From positions 1 through 13,910 of the forward strand of contig UQPD01000060.1 of NCBI GenBank assembly GCA_900542795.1: DNA of 13,910 bases. Reading direction: 5' to 3'. Of the stretch, positions 5,652-13,860 are shown piece after piece; the first letter of the stretch is position 1, and each line of letters begins with the position of its first letter. The notes below the pieces were generated by a model. It was not told the DNA's origin, did no database searches, and saw nothing but the letters and a program-made list of their open reading frames with translations. This DNA is from an uncultured Prevotella sp. (GTDB lineage Bacteria; Bacteroidota; Bacteroidia; Bacteroidales; Bacteroidaceae). Made by a program: the position numbers and the translations under genes.

Positions 5652-8117
5652 ATGAATATATCTTATAAGTGGCTGAAAGAATACGTTGATTTCGATATGA
5701 CCGCACAGGAAGTGGCAGATGCCTTAACTAGTGAAGGTTTGGAAGTTGACGGTGTTGAAGAAGTACAAGCCATTAAAGGTGGTCTGGAAGGACTTGTTGT
5801 GGGACACGTGCTTAGCTGCGAGCCTCACCCCAATAGCGACCACATGCACATTTGTCAAGTAGACCTGGGACAAGAAGCACCGCAGCAAATTGTTTGTGGC
5901 GCTCCAAACGTTGCCGCTGGTCAAAAAGTGATTGTTGCCACATTAGGTGCTAAACTCTATGATGGTGACCAATGCTTCACTATTAAAAAGTCGAAACTTC
6001 GCGGTGTAGAAAGCTTCGGTATGATTTGTGCCGAGGATGAAATTGGTGTAGGCGAAAGTCACGATGGTATCATCGTTTTGCCCGAAGATACTCCCGTGGG
6101 TATGAAGGCTGCCGAATATTATGGTCTCGAAAGCGACTATGTGATTGAAGTGGACATCACGCCTAACCGCGCTGATGCTTGCTCACACTATGGTGTGGCT
6201 CGTGACCTCTATGCATGGCTCATTCGTAATGGTTATAAGACCCAACTGCACAAAATGGATGTGTCGGAATTTAAGGTTGATAACCACGATTTGAACATCG
6301 ATATTGATGTGCAGAATGCTGAAGCTTGTCCACGTTATTGTGCCGTAACTATTAAGGATTGCGAAGTAAAAGAAAGTCCTGAATGGTTGAAAGAAAAATT
6401 GAATACCATTGGTTTGCGCCCCATCAATAATATCGTGGATATTACCAACTATGTGATGATGGCATACGGACAGCCCTTGCATTGTTTTGACGCTGACATG
6501 ATTGAAGGCGGAAAAATCGTGGTAAAGGCTATGCCCGATGGTACTAAATTCCAAACTCTTGATGGTGTAGAACATACGCTCACCGAGCGTGATTTAGCTA
6601 TTTGCAACGCTAACCAGCCTATGTGTATTGCTGGTGTATTGGGAGGTCGTGGTTCTGGTACTTACGACACTACTAAAGATGTGTTGCTCGAAAGTGCTTA
6701 TTTCCATCCAACATGGATTCGTAAGAGTGCGCGTCGTCATGGTTTAAGCACAGATGCTTCATTCCGTTTTGAACGTGGTATTGATCCTGACGGACAAATT
6801 TATGCTTTGAAAGTGGCTGCGCTCTTGGTTAAGGAATTAGCAGGAGGTACCATCTCAATGGATATAAAAGACATCGAAGCTCCTGGTTTAGCTAAGAAGT
6901 TTGATGTTGAACTCGAATATAAGTACGTTCACGACTTAGTGGGTAAGGATATCCCTGTTGAAACAATTAAAGAAATCGTTACTTCGTTGGAAATGAAAAT
7001 CGTTTCGGAAGACGAGAATGGTTTGAAACTTGAGGTTCCTGCTTATCGTGTTGACGTGCAACGTCCTTGCGATGTTGTGGAGGATATTTTGCGCATTTAT
7101 GGCTATAACAATGTAGAAATTCCTACAGCTGTTAAGTCAAGCCTTACGATTAAGGGAGATGTTGATCGCTCAAATAAACTCGAGAATTTGATTTCCGAAC
7201 AATTAGTGGGTGAGGGATTCCGCGAAATATTGAATAATTCGCTCACTAAGGAGGCTTACTATAAGAATCTTAAGGTATATGCAGCCGATGACTTGGTGCG
7301 TATTATCAACCCATTAAGTACCGATTTGAACGTTATGCGCCAAACACTATTGTTTGGTGGTTTGGAGAGCATTGCACACAACGTAAATCGTAAGAATCAA
7401 AACTTGCGCTTCTTTGAAAATGGTAATTGCTATTACTATAACTCTTCAAAGCACACTGCCGACCATACGCTCAACGCTTATAGTCAAGCACACTTCGTGG
7501 GTTTGTGGCTCACAGGTAATCGTGTACAAGGCTCATGGGCTCACGCTGACGAACCTGCATCGGTTTATGAACTGAAGGCGTATGTAATGAATATTTTAGC
7601 TCGTCTTGGTTGCGAACTCGGTGGCATGAAAATGGTACATGGCGAAAACGATATCTTTGCCAAGAGTCTCGCTATTACAGATCGTAATGGTAAGATTATG
7701 GTTGAGATGGGCTTGGTTTCAAAGGCTGTTACAGCTCAGTTCGATTTGGAACAGGAGGTGTTCTATGCTGAAATCAATTGGTCGATGTTGATGAAGAAGT
7801 TGCGTAAGGGTACTGTTTCGTTCAAGGATATCAGCAAGTTCCCCGCTGTTAGTCGCGACCTCGCACTTCTCGTTGACAAGAGCATTGAGTTTGGACAGAT
7901 TGAACAGATTGCTTATGCTGCGGACAAGAAGTACTTGAAGAATGTTGAACTCTTTGATGTGTATGAAGGTAAGAATTTGCCCGAAGGTAAGAAGAGTTAC
8001 GCTGTGAACTTTGTACTTCAAGACGAGGCTAAGACTATGAACGATAAGCAGACTGATGCCATCATGAAGAAGATAATCACGAGCTTAGAGAAACAGTTGG
8101 GCGCAAGTTTGCGTTAA
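5652..8117 (+). CDS. pheT: Phenylalanine--tRNA ligase beta subunit
   Basis: This 821-residue subunit forms the alpha2-beta2 enzyme that charges tRNA-Phe, and it carries the editing site that clears mis-charged tyrosine. Domains run in the normal order: an N-terminal B1 segment (NISYKWLKEYVD), an EMAP-like tRNA-binding domain at about 40-150 (HPNSDHMHICQVD, CGAPNVAAGQKV, KLRGVESFGMICAEDE), the B3/4 editing domain from about 215 to 400 (LRPINNIVDITNYVM, GQPLHCFDAD), a B5 domain at about 415-485, a synthetase-like core, and the anticodon-recognising FDX-ACB domain from about 720 to the end (FPAVSRDLALLVD). Length and start are typical. pheS is not beside it; separate pheS and pheT loci occur in this phylum as far as I know. 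No frameshift or missing block is visible. Confidence 0.97.
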   Translation: MNISYKWLKEYVDFDMTAQEVADALTSEGLEVDGVEEVQAIKGGLEGLVVGHVLSCEPHPNSDHMHICQVDLGQEAPQQIVCGAPNVAAGQKVIVATLGAKLYDGDQCFTIKKSKLRGVESFGMICAEDEIGVGESHDGIIVLPEDTPVGMKAAEYYGLESDYVIEVDITPNRADACSHYGVARDLYAWLIRNGYKTQLHKMDVSEFKVDNHDLNIDIDVQNAEACPRYCAVTIKDCEVKESPEWLKEKLNTIGLRPINNIVDITNYVMMAYGQPLHCFDADMIEGGKIVVKAMPDGTKFQTLDGVEHTLTERDLAICNANQPMCIAGVLGGRGSGTYDTTKDVLLESAYFHPTWIRKSARRHGLSTDASFRFERGIDPDGQIYALKVAALLVKELAGGTISMDIKDIEAPGLAKKFDVELEYKYVHDLVGKDIPVETIKEIVTSLEMKIVSEDENGLKLEVPAYRVDVQRPCDVVEDILRIYGYNNVEIPTAVKSSLTIKGDVDRSNKLENLISEQLVGEGFREILNNSLTKEAYYKNLKVYAADDLVRIINPLSTDLNVMRQTLLFGGLESIAHNVNRKNQNLRFFENGNCYYYNSSKHTADHTLNAYSQAHFVGLWLTGNRVQGSWAHADEPASVYELKAYVMNILARLGCELGGMKMVHGENDIFAKSLAITDRNGKIMVEMGLVSKAVTAQFDLEQEVFYAEINWSMLMKKLRKGTVSFKDISKFPAVSRDLALLVDKSIEFGQIEQIAYAADKKYLKNVELFDVYEGKNLPEGKKSYAVNFVLQDEAKTMNDKQTDAIMKKIITSLEKQLGASLR

Positions 8118-8170
8118 AATGTAGTTTCTTAAAAAAAGTATGTGTTTCTAACAAAGATAATCTTAAACTG

Positions 8171-8207
8171 CGGAACCACCCGACTTTAAAAGGGTGGGGT
8201 GGTTCTG
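8171..8207 (+). other. GC-rich hairpin between pheT and yebC with two alternative pairings
   Basis: The arm at 8171-8181 can pair with 8197-8207 (11 bp with one G-U pair). Alternatively, ccaccc at 8176-8181 can pair with gggtgg at 8192-8197. The right side contains two overlapping gggtgg copies, so the two folds exclude each other. No T-run follows on the plus strand, so this is not a standard intrinsic terminator. It lies 20 bases before the yebC ATG. I found no clear -7 box in the 110-base gap, so yebC may be read from the pheT promoter through this element. Confidence 0.45.
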
Positions 8208-8227
8208 TACAAAAATACAAAAATCCT

Positions 8228-8959
8228 ATGGGAAGAGCTTTTGAATATAGAAAAGCCACAAAACTGAAGAGATGGGGCCACATGGCTCGTACGTTCACTA
8301 AGTTGGGCAAGCAGATTGCTGTAGCTGTTAAAGCTGGTGGTCCTGAACCCGAAAACAACCCTACGTTGCGTGCAATTATTGCTACTTGCAAGCGCGAAAA
8401 CATGCCCAAGGATAACATTGAGCGTGCTATCAAGAATGCTTGTGGTAAGGATCAGAGCGAATACAAAACAATGACTTACGAAGGCTATGGTCCTCACGGT
8501 GTTGCAATTTTTGTTGATACTTTGACCGACAATGCAACACGTACTGTAGGCGATGTACGTTCGGTTTTCAATAAGTTCAATGGTAACCTTGGCACAATGG
8601 GTTCGTTGGCTTATCTGTTCGACCACAAGGCTGTATTCACTATCCGTAAAAAGGATGGCGTGGATATGGACGAACTGATTTTGGACTTGATTGACTATGG
8701 AGTTGAAGATGAATATGATGAAGATGAAGAGGAAAACAGCGTAACTATTTACGGTGATCCTAAGTGCTTCTCTCAGATTCAGAATCACCTTGAGGAAAAT
8801 GGTTTTGAGGTATTAGCAGCTGAGTTTACTTACATTCCTAACGATTTGAAGGATGTAACTGACGAAGAGCGCGAAAGTATTGATAAGATGGTAGAACGTC
8901 TCGAGGAGTTTGATGACGTACAGACTGTTTATACCAACATGAAGCCTGCTGAAGACTAA
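8228..8959 (+). CDS. yebC: YebC/PmpR (TACO1) family protein
   Basis: This 243-residue cytoplasmic protein belongs to the widely conserved YebC family. Members were long annotated as DNA-binding transcriptional regulators; more recent work on YebC and mitochondrial TACO1 points to a role at the ribosome in translating difficult (polyproline-type) sequences. The family N-terminus MGRAFEYRKATKLKRW supports the ATG chosen. The conserved block around IIATCKRENMPKDNIERAIKNA at 50-71, the YEGYGPHGVAIFVDTLTDN segment at 84-102, and GNLGTMGSLAYLF at 119-131 are all present. An acidic run (EDEYDEDEEE, 160-169) is more extended than I would expect. It sits between pheT and a TSCPD protein and fits a housekeeping, translation-related context. 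Confidence 0.93.
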   Translation: MGRAFEYRKATKLKRWGHMARTFTKLGKQIAVAVKAGGPEPENNPTLRAIIATCKRENMPKDNIERAIKNACGKDQSEYKTMTYEGYGPHGVAIFVDTLTDNATRTVGDVRSVFNKFNGNLGTMGSLAYLFDHKAVFTIRKKDGVDMDELILDLIDYGVEDEYDEDEEENSVTIYGDPKCFSQIQNHLEENGFEVLAAEFTYIPNDLKDVTDEERESIDKMVERLEEFDDVQTVYTNMKPAED

Positions 8960-8984
8960 TTTTATCCTATTTGGCACATTCAAT

Positions 8985-9053
8985 AAAAGGAGAAAAGTTC
9001 AAAATATATAGAGCACATAATAATGCTGTTTTATATTGAACTTTTCTCCTTTT
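8985..9053 (+). terminator. 18-bp perfect hairpin after yebC
   Basis: The arms at 8985-9002 and 9036-9053 are perfect reverse complements (18 bp), enclosing a 33-base loop. The right arm ends in CTCCTTTT followed by CTACTTAC, so it can act as an intrinsic terminator, about 25 bases after the yebC stop. The next gene starts only 18 bases beyond the hairpin, so the element may also attenuate read-through or shield that gene's start region. Confidence 0.7.
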
Positions 9054-9070
9054 CTACTTACTTTAGAAAA

Positions 9071-9319
9071 ATGAAAAAATACGACTTCATACCTCAAGGT
9101 GTGTGTTCACGATGCATCCATCTTGAATTAACTGACGACGATATTGTGGTTAACGTGAGCTTTGATGGTGGATGCCATGGCAATTTGCAAGGTATTGCAG
9201 CTTTAGTTCATGGCATGCACAAGGACGAGGTTATTAAGCGTCTGCAAGGCATCCGATGTGGAAATAAAAATACTTCTTGTCCCGACCAATTAGCACTTGC
9301 CTTGCAAAAAAATATTTGA
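9071..9319 (+). CDS. Small TSCPD-domain protein (TIGR03905-like)
   Basis: This 82-residue protein carries the TSCPD motif at 68-72 (TSCPDQLA) and further cysteines at C12, C15, C35, C63 and C70. The TSCPD domain is best known as the C-terminal segment of B12-dependent class II ribonucleotide reductases. In small stand-alone proteins like this one it is presumed to bind a metal, with no defined role. I take the ATG at 9071 (MKKYDFIPQGVCSRC), the family-like N-terminus. An in-frame ATG at 9023 would add 16 residues encoded by the hairpin arm and loop, which is implausible. No promoter fits between hairpin and start, so expression probably depends on read-through from yebC. Confidence 0.85.
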   Translation: MKKYDFIPQGVCSRCIHLELTDDDIVVNVSFDGGCHGNLQGIAALVHGMHKDEVIKRLQGIRCGNKNTSCPDQLALALQKNI

Positions 9320-9346
9320 TCATACTATAAGACGTTGACTAATCAA

Positions 9347-9754
9347 TTATTTAATTAGGGTTGTGTATTCAGTAGACTCAATTTTCGTTTGGTAAAACAC
9401 GTTTTTTGTTGTTTCTGAACGATATACGTAGCCAAAAGTTACACCCTGCGCCTTCACATCCTTATAGTCAGTATTATTAACCAAACGCTGAAGTAAAAGG
9501 TTGTGGAGTAGGGGATTTTGCTTACGCAATACCTGCTCATTGGTGGCATTGGCTGTGTAAAACGAAGTGTACGTGCGCGATGCTATGTCATAAGTTAGAC
9601 TATCAAGCCATAGCCCTTGTTCTACTTCTTGCGGACAATTGTTTTGTGTGTAAGCTTGAGCTTCGCGCTTTAAACGATGGTCGAAGTTTTCTTGGCAAGA
9701 AACGAAAAACAACAACATAACCCAATATACACTGTATTTCTTGATTTTCAACAT
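9347..9754 (-). CDS. Small lipoprotein of unknown function
   Basis: This 135-residue protein has a basic N-terminus (MLKIKKYS), a hydrophobic stretch, and a lipobox-like FVSC at 17-20. Cys20 would be lipidated, and the mature protein begins CQENFD. The rest is soluble and hydrophilic, with one more cysteine (C40); I do not recognise a domain. Its end is 27 bases from the convergent TSCPD gene. An in-frame ATG at 9820 would add 22 residues ahead of the signal peptide and would lie upstream of the probable promoter, so the ATG at 9754 is preferred. The periplasmic or outer-membrane location is inferred only from the lipobox. Confidence 0.78.
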   Translation of the reverse strand: MLKIKKYSVYWVMLLFFVSCQENFDHRLKREAQAYTQNNCPQEVEQGLWLDSLTYDIASRTYTSFYTANATNEQVLRKQNPLLHNLLLQRLVNNTDYKDVKAQGVTFGYVYRSETTKNVFYQTKIESTEYTTLIK

Positions 9755-9780
9755 ATTGCAAGGTTTTAAAAGTAATGCAG

Positions 9781-9797
9781 TTTTTGCTGTGCAAAAA
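9781..9797. repeat. Palindrome between divergent genes
   Basis: The sequence tttttgc-tgt-gcaaaaa is a perfect 7-bp inverted repeat with a 3-base centre. One arm is part of the minus-strand -7 box; the other resembles a weaker plus-strand -7 box (AGTTTTTG, 9779-9786). It could be an operator, or simply the result of two facing promoters. Confidence 0.4.
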
Positions 9798-9821
9798 TAG
9801 TAAATTAAAATGGAAAACAAA
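9792..9821 (-). promoter_or_regulatory. Promoter of the lipoprotein gene
   Basis: On the minus strand, TTTG (plus coordinates 9818-9821) is followed after 18 bases by TATTTTTG (9792-9799), close to the Bacteroidetes consensus. Transcription would start near 9785, about 30 bases before the ATG at 9754. The -33 element lies inside the first codons of the divergent C_GCAxxG_C_C gene. Confidence 0.6.
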
Positions 9822-10313
9822 GAGAATCAAGCTTTGCTTTTGACAGCTGATGAAGTTTCACAACGTGTGGCTTGCGCAGTGACATTGTTTAAGCAAGGCT
9901 TTAACTGCTCACAAAGCGTGGTAGCAGCTTATGCTGACCTTTATGGTTTTAGTAAAGAGCAAGCTTTGAAAATGTCAGCTTCATTTGGAGGGGGCATTGG
10001 GCGCATGCGTCAAACCTGTGGCGCTGCTTGTGGCATGTTTTTGTTGACTGGGTTGGATTGTGGCTCTTGTACAGAAAATGATCGTGCTGGCAAAAGTCAT
10101 AATTATGCTGTAGTGCAAGATTTGGCAAACAAATTCAAAGACATAAATGGTAGCATTATTTGTGCCGAACTCTTAGGTATTCAAAATAAACCACAAACTC
10201 CTGAGGCTGAAGCTCGCACTGAAGCTTACTACAAAAAACGCCCTTGTGTTGAAATGGTTCGTACAGCCGCTCAACTTTTTGGAGAATATCTCCTACAAAA
10301 ACAAACGTTGTAA
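9810..10313 (+). CDS. C_GCAxxG_C_C family protein (putative redox protein)
   Basis: This 167-residue cytoplasmic protein matches the cysteine pattern that names the family: C33 in FNCSQSV, the CGAACG block at 70-75, C118 in IICAELLG, and C146 in RPCVEMV. Additional cysteines at C84 and C87 (DCGSC) could form a CxxC pair. Family members are common in anaerobes and are thought to be redox-active or metal-binding, but no reaction is established that I can name. The ATG at 9810 gives a normal N-terminal length. It is divergent from the lipoprotein gene, and the gap to the lipoprotein start is only 55 bases. The plus-strand promoter is unclear. Confidence 0.88.
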   Translation: MENKENQALLLTADEVSQRVACAVTLFKQGFNCSQSVVAAYADLYGFSKEQALKMSASFGGGIGRMRQTCGAACGMFLLTGLDCGSCTENDRAGKSHNYAVVQDLANKFKDINGSIICAELLGIQNKPQTPEAEARTEAYYKKRPCVEMVRTAAQLFGEYLLQKQTL

Positions 10314-10501
10314 GATAAAAGAGTACTCATAAAAGTTACTTGCTAATTAGCGGTTTTAACTGGTATTTCGATTTATATTCTTCTTTTTTAGAATACGTGT
10401 TATGTTTACTACGATTTGTGAGCCCTCTCCTTTTGCGGTTTTTAATCGTAAAGAATGGCTTTATAAAGAGTTCTTTGCCTAACACTTAAAACTTAACAAT
10501 T
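10314..10501. other. Non-coding gap before dnaG
   Basis: These 188 AT-rich bases contain two short palindromes (gagtactc at 10321-10328 and gctaattagc at 10342-10351). I see no gene, tRNA, strong terminator or full promoter match. The gap is long compared with the neighbouring spacings and may carry the dnaG promoter in a form I cannot recognise. Confidence 0.4.
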
Positions 10502-12487
10502 TTGATTGACAGAGCTACAATTCAACGTGTGATGGACGCCACCGACATTGTCGACGTGGTGAAAGAGTTTGTAACACTGCGCAAAGCTGGTGTCAATTAC
10601 AAAGGTCTGTGTCCGTTTCACAATGAAAAGACACCTTCATTTGTGGTTTCTCCTGGAAAACAAATGTGCAAATGCTTTTCGTGTGGAAAAGGTGGAAATG
10701 CCATTCATTTCCTCATGGAATTGGAACACATGAGCTATCCCGAGGCCATTAAGTGGTTAGGGAAAAAATATGGTATTGAAGTTCAAGAAAAAGAACTGAC
10801 TGACAGCGAGAAGGAACAACAGAGCGAACGCGAAAGTATGTTTGCTTTGAACGAATGGGCGAATAAATATTTTCAAGACATTCTGCGCAATGATGTGGAT
10901 GGTGTGGCAAAAGGCATGGCTTATTTTCGTGCTCGTGGCTTCAGAGACGACATCATAAAAAAGTTTTCGCTAGGTTATTCACTCGAAATGCGCGATGCTA
11001 TGGCAAAAGCTGCTTTAGCACATGGTTTTAAACCCGAATATCTTGAAAAGACGGGTCTATGCTATCGCACGGAGGACGGACGCCTACTCGATCGTTACCA
11101 TGGTCGAGTAATCTTTCCTGTTCACACTGTATCAGGTAAAGTGGTTGCTTTTGGTGGACGTATTCTTAACACAGAAAAAGCAAAGAATGTTGGTAAATAC
11201 GTAAACTCGCCCGAAAGCGAAATATATAGCAAAAGTCGTGAACTCTATGGCTTGTTTCAGGCAAAAAATGCTATTGTGCGACACGAGCGTTGTTTCTTAG
11301 TGGAGGGATATACGGATGTTATTTCGATGCACCAAAGTGGTATAGAGAATGTCGTAGCATCGTCAGGAACATCTCTTACTGAGGGACAAATACGTCTTTT
11401 ACATCGTTTTACAGATAATATAACGGTGCTTTATGATGGAGATGCTGCGGGTATTAAGGCAAGTTTACGTGGTATTGACATGTTGCTTGCCGACGGACTT
11501 AATATCAAGGTGTTACTGCTTCCTGATGGAGATGACCCCGATAGTTTTGCACGCAAACATCGCGCTGAGGATTTTCAGAAATACATAGACGAGCATCAAG
11601 TAGATTTTATAAAGTTTAAAACAAATCTACTTTTAAAGGATGCAGCAAACGATCCTATAAAGCGTGCCGAACTTATCACAAATGTGGTACGAAGCATCTC
11701 GGTAATTCCCGATAACATTGTGCGACAAATGTACATTCGTGAATGTGCAGCAAGTTTGGCAGTAAGCGAGGATTTGATTGTAAATGAAATCAATAAGCAG
11801 CTCCGAAACAATGCAACAAAGGGAAAAGACCAAGTAGATAATAGCGAGCAAGCTCAGCAGCAGGTTGAACAAACCACAAAAAGCACTACTTCTACATTCA
11901 TTATCCAACAAGGAGGTGCTGAAACAGCCGAAGAAAAACTGTTAATGTCTTTGGTTGTGAAATTTGGTAACCTACCCATTTATGCTTCAGATACAGCCAA
12001 TGGCGATGCAACTGAAGTGAAGCAAGAAAGTGTGGCTGCCTATATTGATGCCGATTTGAGAGCCGATGGCATTCAACTCAGCAACGATATATACAAGCAA
12101 ATGTTGCAAGAGGCTGTTGAACATGCTGCATCAGATTCTACATGGCAACCCCTACTCTATTTTTCGTCGCATCCCAACGCTCAAATCAGTCAGTTGGCAT
12201 CAGATTTAGGACAAGAAAACTTTATTTTGAGCACTAAACAGCGCGAACAATATGTAGAGGATAAGTATCGACTTGATGAACTCGTGCCTCGCATTTTACA
12301 CGATTATAAGCACACGCTTGTAAAGAAACAGCTCAAAGCCATACTGCAAGAAATGCGCGATCCACAAGTGGCTAACAACCCCGAACGCATTCAAGAGCTT
12401 ATGCGCCGTTATATGGACCTTAGTAAACTCGAACAAGCGTTTGCTAAAATTCTTGGCGACCGTGTTGTGCTAAAATATGGTAATTAA
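10502..12487 (+). CDS. dnaG: DNA primase
   Basis: This 661-residue primase makes the RNA primers for replication with the DnaB helicase. The N-terminal CHC2 zinc finger is complete (C37-x2-H40-x17-C58-x2-C61). The RNA polymerase core follows, with FGGRIL at 217-222. The TOPRIM domain has Glu268 in FLVEGYTDV, D312-G-D314 in YDGDAAG, and the PDGDDPD acidic cluster at 341-347. A Gln/Thr-rich linker at about 445-470 leads to a divergent C-terminal part, where helicase binding is expected. The start is TTG: the frame has an upstream stop at 10487 and no ATG in between, and MIDRATIQRVMDATDIVDVV lines up with known DnaG N-termini. A rare start codon may keep primase levels low, as weak signals do in other bacteria. 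Confidence 0.96.
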   Translation: MIDRATIQRVMDATDIVDVVKEFVTLRKAGVNYKGLCPFHNEKTPSFVVSPGKQMCKCFSCGKGGNAIHFLMELEHMSYPEAIKWLGKKYGIEVQEKELTDSEKEQQSERESMFALNEWANKYFQDILRNDVDGVAKGMAYFRARGFRDDIIKKFSLGYSLEMRDAMAKAALAHGFKPEYLEKTGLCYRTEDGRLLDRYHGRVIFPVHTVSGKVVAFGGRILNTEKAKNVGKYVNSPESEIYSKSRELYGLFQAKNAIVRHERCFLVEGYTDVISMHQSGIENVVASSGTSLTEGQIRLLHRFTDNITVLYDGDAAGIKASLRGIDMLLADGLNIKVLLLPDGDDPDSFARKHRAEDFQKYIDEHQVDFIKFKTNLLLKDAANDPIKRAELITNVVRSISVIPDNIVRQMYIRECAASLAVSEDLIVNEINKQLRNNATKGKDQVDNSEQAQQQVEQTTKSTTSTFIIQQGGAETAEEKLLMSLVVKFGNLPIYASDTANGDATEVKQESVAAYIDADLRADGIQLSNDIYKQMLQEAVEHAASDSTWQPLLYFSSHPNAQISQLASDLGQENFILSTKQREQYVEDKYRLDELVPRILHDYKHTLVKKQLKAILQEMRDPQVANNPERIQELMRRYMDLSKLEQAFAKILGDRVVLKYGN

Positions 12488-12521
12488 AAGGAGTAAAATA
12501 AGTAATAAATGACCGTTCATC

Positions 12522-12552
12522 GCACATTGCAATAAGTAACGTGCATTTTTTT
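12522..12552 (+). terminator. Intrinsic terminator after dnaG
   Basis: An imperfect hairpin pairs gcacattgc (12522-12530) with gtaacgtgc (12536-12544), with one A-C mismatch and one G-U pair around an aataa loop. It is followed by A and seven Ts (12546-12552). It lies 35 bases after the dnaG stop. Confidence 0.75.
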
Positions 12553-12585
12553 AAATATAATGCCATATTATTATAATAAAATGCT

Positions 12586-12593
12586 TACCTTTG
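12586..12593 (+). promoter_or_regulatory. Bacteroidetes-type -7 box for spt
   Basis: TACCTTTG matches TAnnTTTG exactly. No TTTG is found at the usual -33 distance. Transcription would start near 12600, giving a leader of about 75 bases. That leader contains an inverted repeat, caaaggc (12615-12621) and gcctttg (12646-12652), which could fold ahead of the start codon. Confidence 0.6.
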
Positions 12594-12674
12594 CTCCAAA
12601 TTTTAAAATTATACCAAAGGCATAAGTACGCTTTATAGTGCTAAAGCCTTTGTTACAACCAAGAAAACTTTCTA

Positions 12675-13860
12675 ATGGGTATTTTACAAGACAGATTAGC
12701 AAAATACACCCTTCCCCAAGAATACAAGGCAAAGGGCGTATATCCTTACTTCCGTGCAATTGAAGGAAAGCAAGGCACTGAAGTAGAAATGGGTGGCCAC
12801 CACGTTCTCATGTTTGGTTCTAACGCTTATACTGGTTTACCTGGTGACGAACGTATCATTCAGGCTGGTATCAAGGCTATGGAGCAATATGGTTCGGGAT
12901 GTGCCGGATCACGTTTCTTGAATGGTACACTCGATTTGCACATTAAGCTTGAAAAAGAATTAGCTGAGTTTGTAGGTAAAGACGATGCACTTTGCTTCTC
13001 AACAGGTTTTACAGTAAACTCAGGTGTTATTCCAGCTCTTTTAGGTCGTGAAGACTATATTATTTGTGATGATCGCGACCACGCTTCTATCGTCGATGGT
13101 TGTCGTTTGTCATTTGCGCAACGTCTTAAGTACAAGCACAATGATATGGCAGATTTGGAACGCAAATTGCAAAAATGCGCTCCTGAGTCTGTTAAGTTGA
13201 TTGTTGTTGACGGTGTGTTCTCTATGGAGGGTGACTTAGCTAACCTTCCTGAGATTGTGAAGCTTAAACACAAGTACAATGCAAGCATCATGGTAGACGA
13301 GGCACATGGTATTGGTGTGTTTGGTCGTCAAGGTCGTGGTGTGTGCGACTATTTTGGACTGACTGACGAAGTTGACCTTATTATGGGTACTTTCAGCAAG
13401 TCGTTGGCTTCAATTGGTGGTTTTATTGCTGCTGATGAGAGCATTATCAATTGGTTGCGTCACAATTCGCGTACTTACATCTTTTCAGCTTCGAACACCC
13501 CTGCAGCAACAGCCTGCGCTATGGAAGCCTTGCACATCATTCAAAATGAGCCCGAAAGAATTGAGGCTCTTTGGGATGTTACACGATATGCTTTGAAGCG
13601 TTTCCGCGAGGAAGGTTTTGAAATTGGTGATACTGAATCACCTATTATCCCACTTTACGTACGAGACACAGAAAAGACTTTTGTTGCTACAGCACGTGCC
13701 TTTGACGAGGGTGTATTTATTAACCCAGTTATTCCCCCAGCATGCGCTCCGCAAGACACTTTAGTGCGTGTAGCTCTTATGGCAACTCACACTAAGGAGC
13801 AAGTTGATCGCGCCGTAGCTGCCTTGGCAAAGGTATTCCGTGAACTTGAAATCATCAAGT
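12675..13860 (+). CDS. spt: Serine palmitoyltransferase (alpha-oxoamine synthase), 3' end cut at contig end
   Basis: This PLP enzyme is predicted to condense serine with a long-chain acyl-CoA to 3-ketosphinganine, the first step of sphingolipid synthesis in Bacteroidales. The 395 visible residues match this group closely: SNAYTGL at 49-55, GSGCAGSRFLNGTLDLH at 73-89, DHAS with His136 stacking on PLP, VDEAHG with Asp208 and His211 at 207-212, the PLP lysine Lys242 in TFSKSLAS, and the C-terminal block NPVIPPACAP followed by DTLVRVALMATHT. Sister enzymes (KBL, BioF) share the fold; overall resemblance to Bacteroides SPT decides the name. Genuine sequence ends after Lys395 plus one T at 13860, which could be the first base of the stop codon. 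The 15 residues encoded beyond that point come from adapter and should be discarded. Confidence 0.9.

Noticed and set aside
8186..8788. Minus-strand 200-residue reading frame opposite yebC
   Set aside because: It is antisense to yebC, has low-complexity Phe/Ile-rich composition, and is best explained as a shadow of the acidic yebC codons.
9023..9070. Upstream start for the TSCPD protein
   Set aside because: The extra residues are encoded by the hairpin loop and right arm, while the family-like N-terminus begins at 9071.
9755..9820. N-terminal extension of the lipoprotein gene from an ATG at 9820
   Set aside because: It would place 22 residues before a clear signal peptide and start upstream of the likely promoter.
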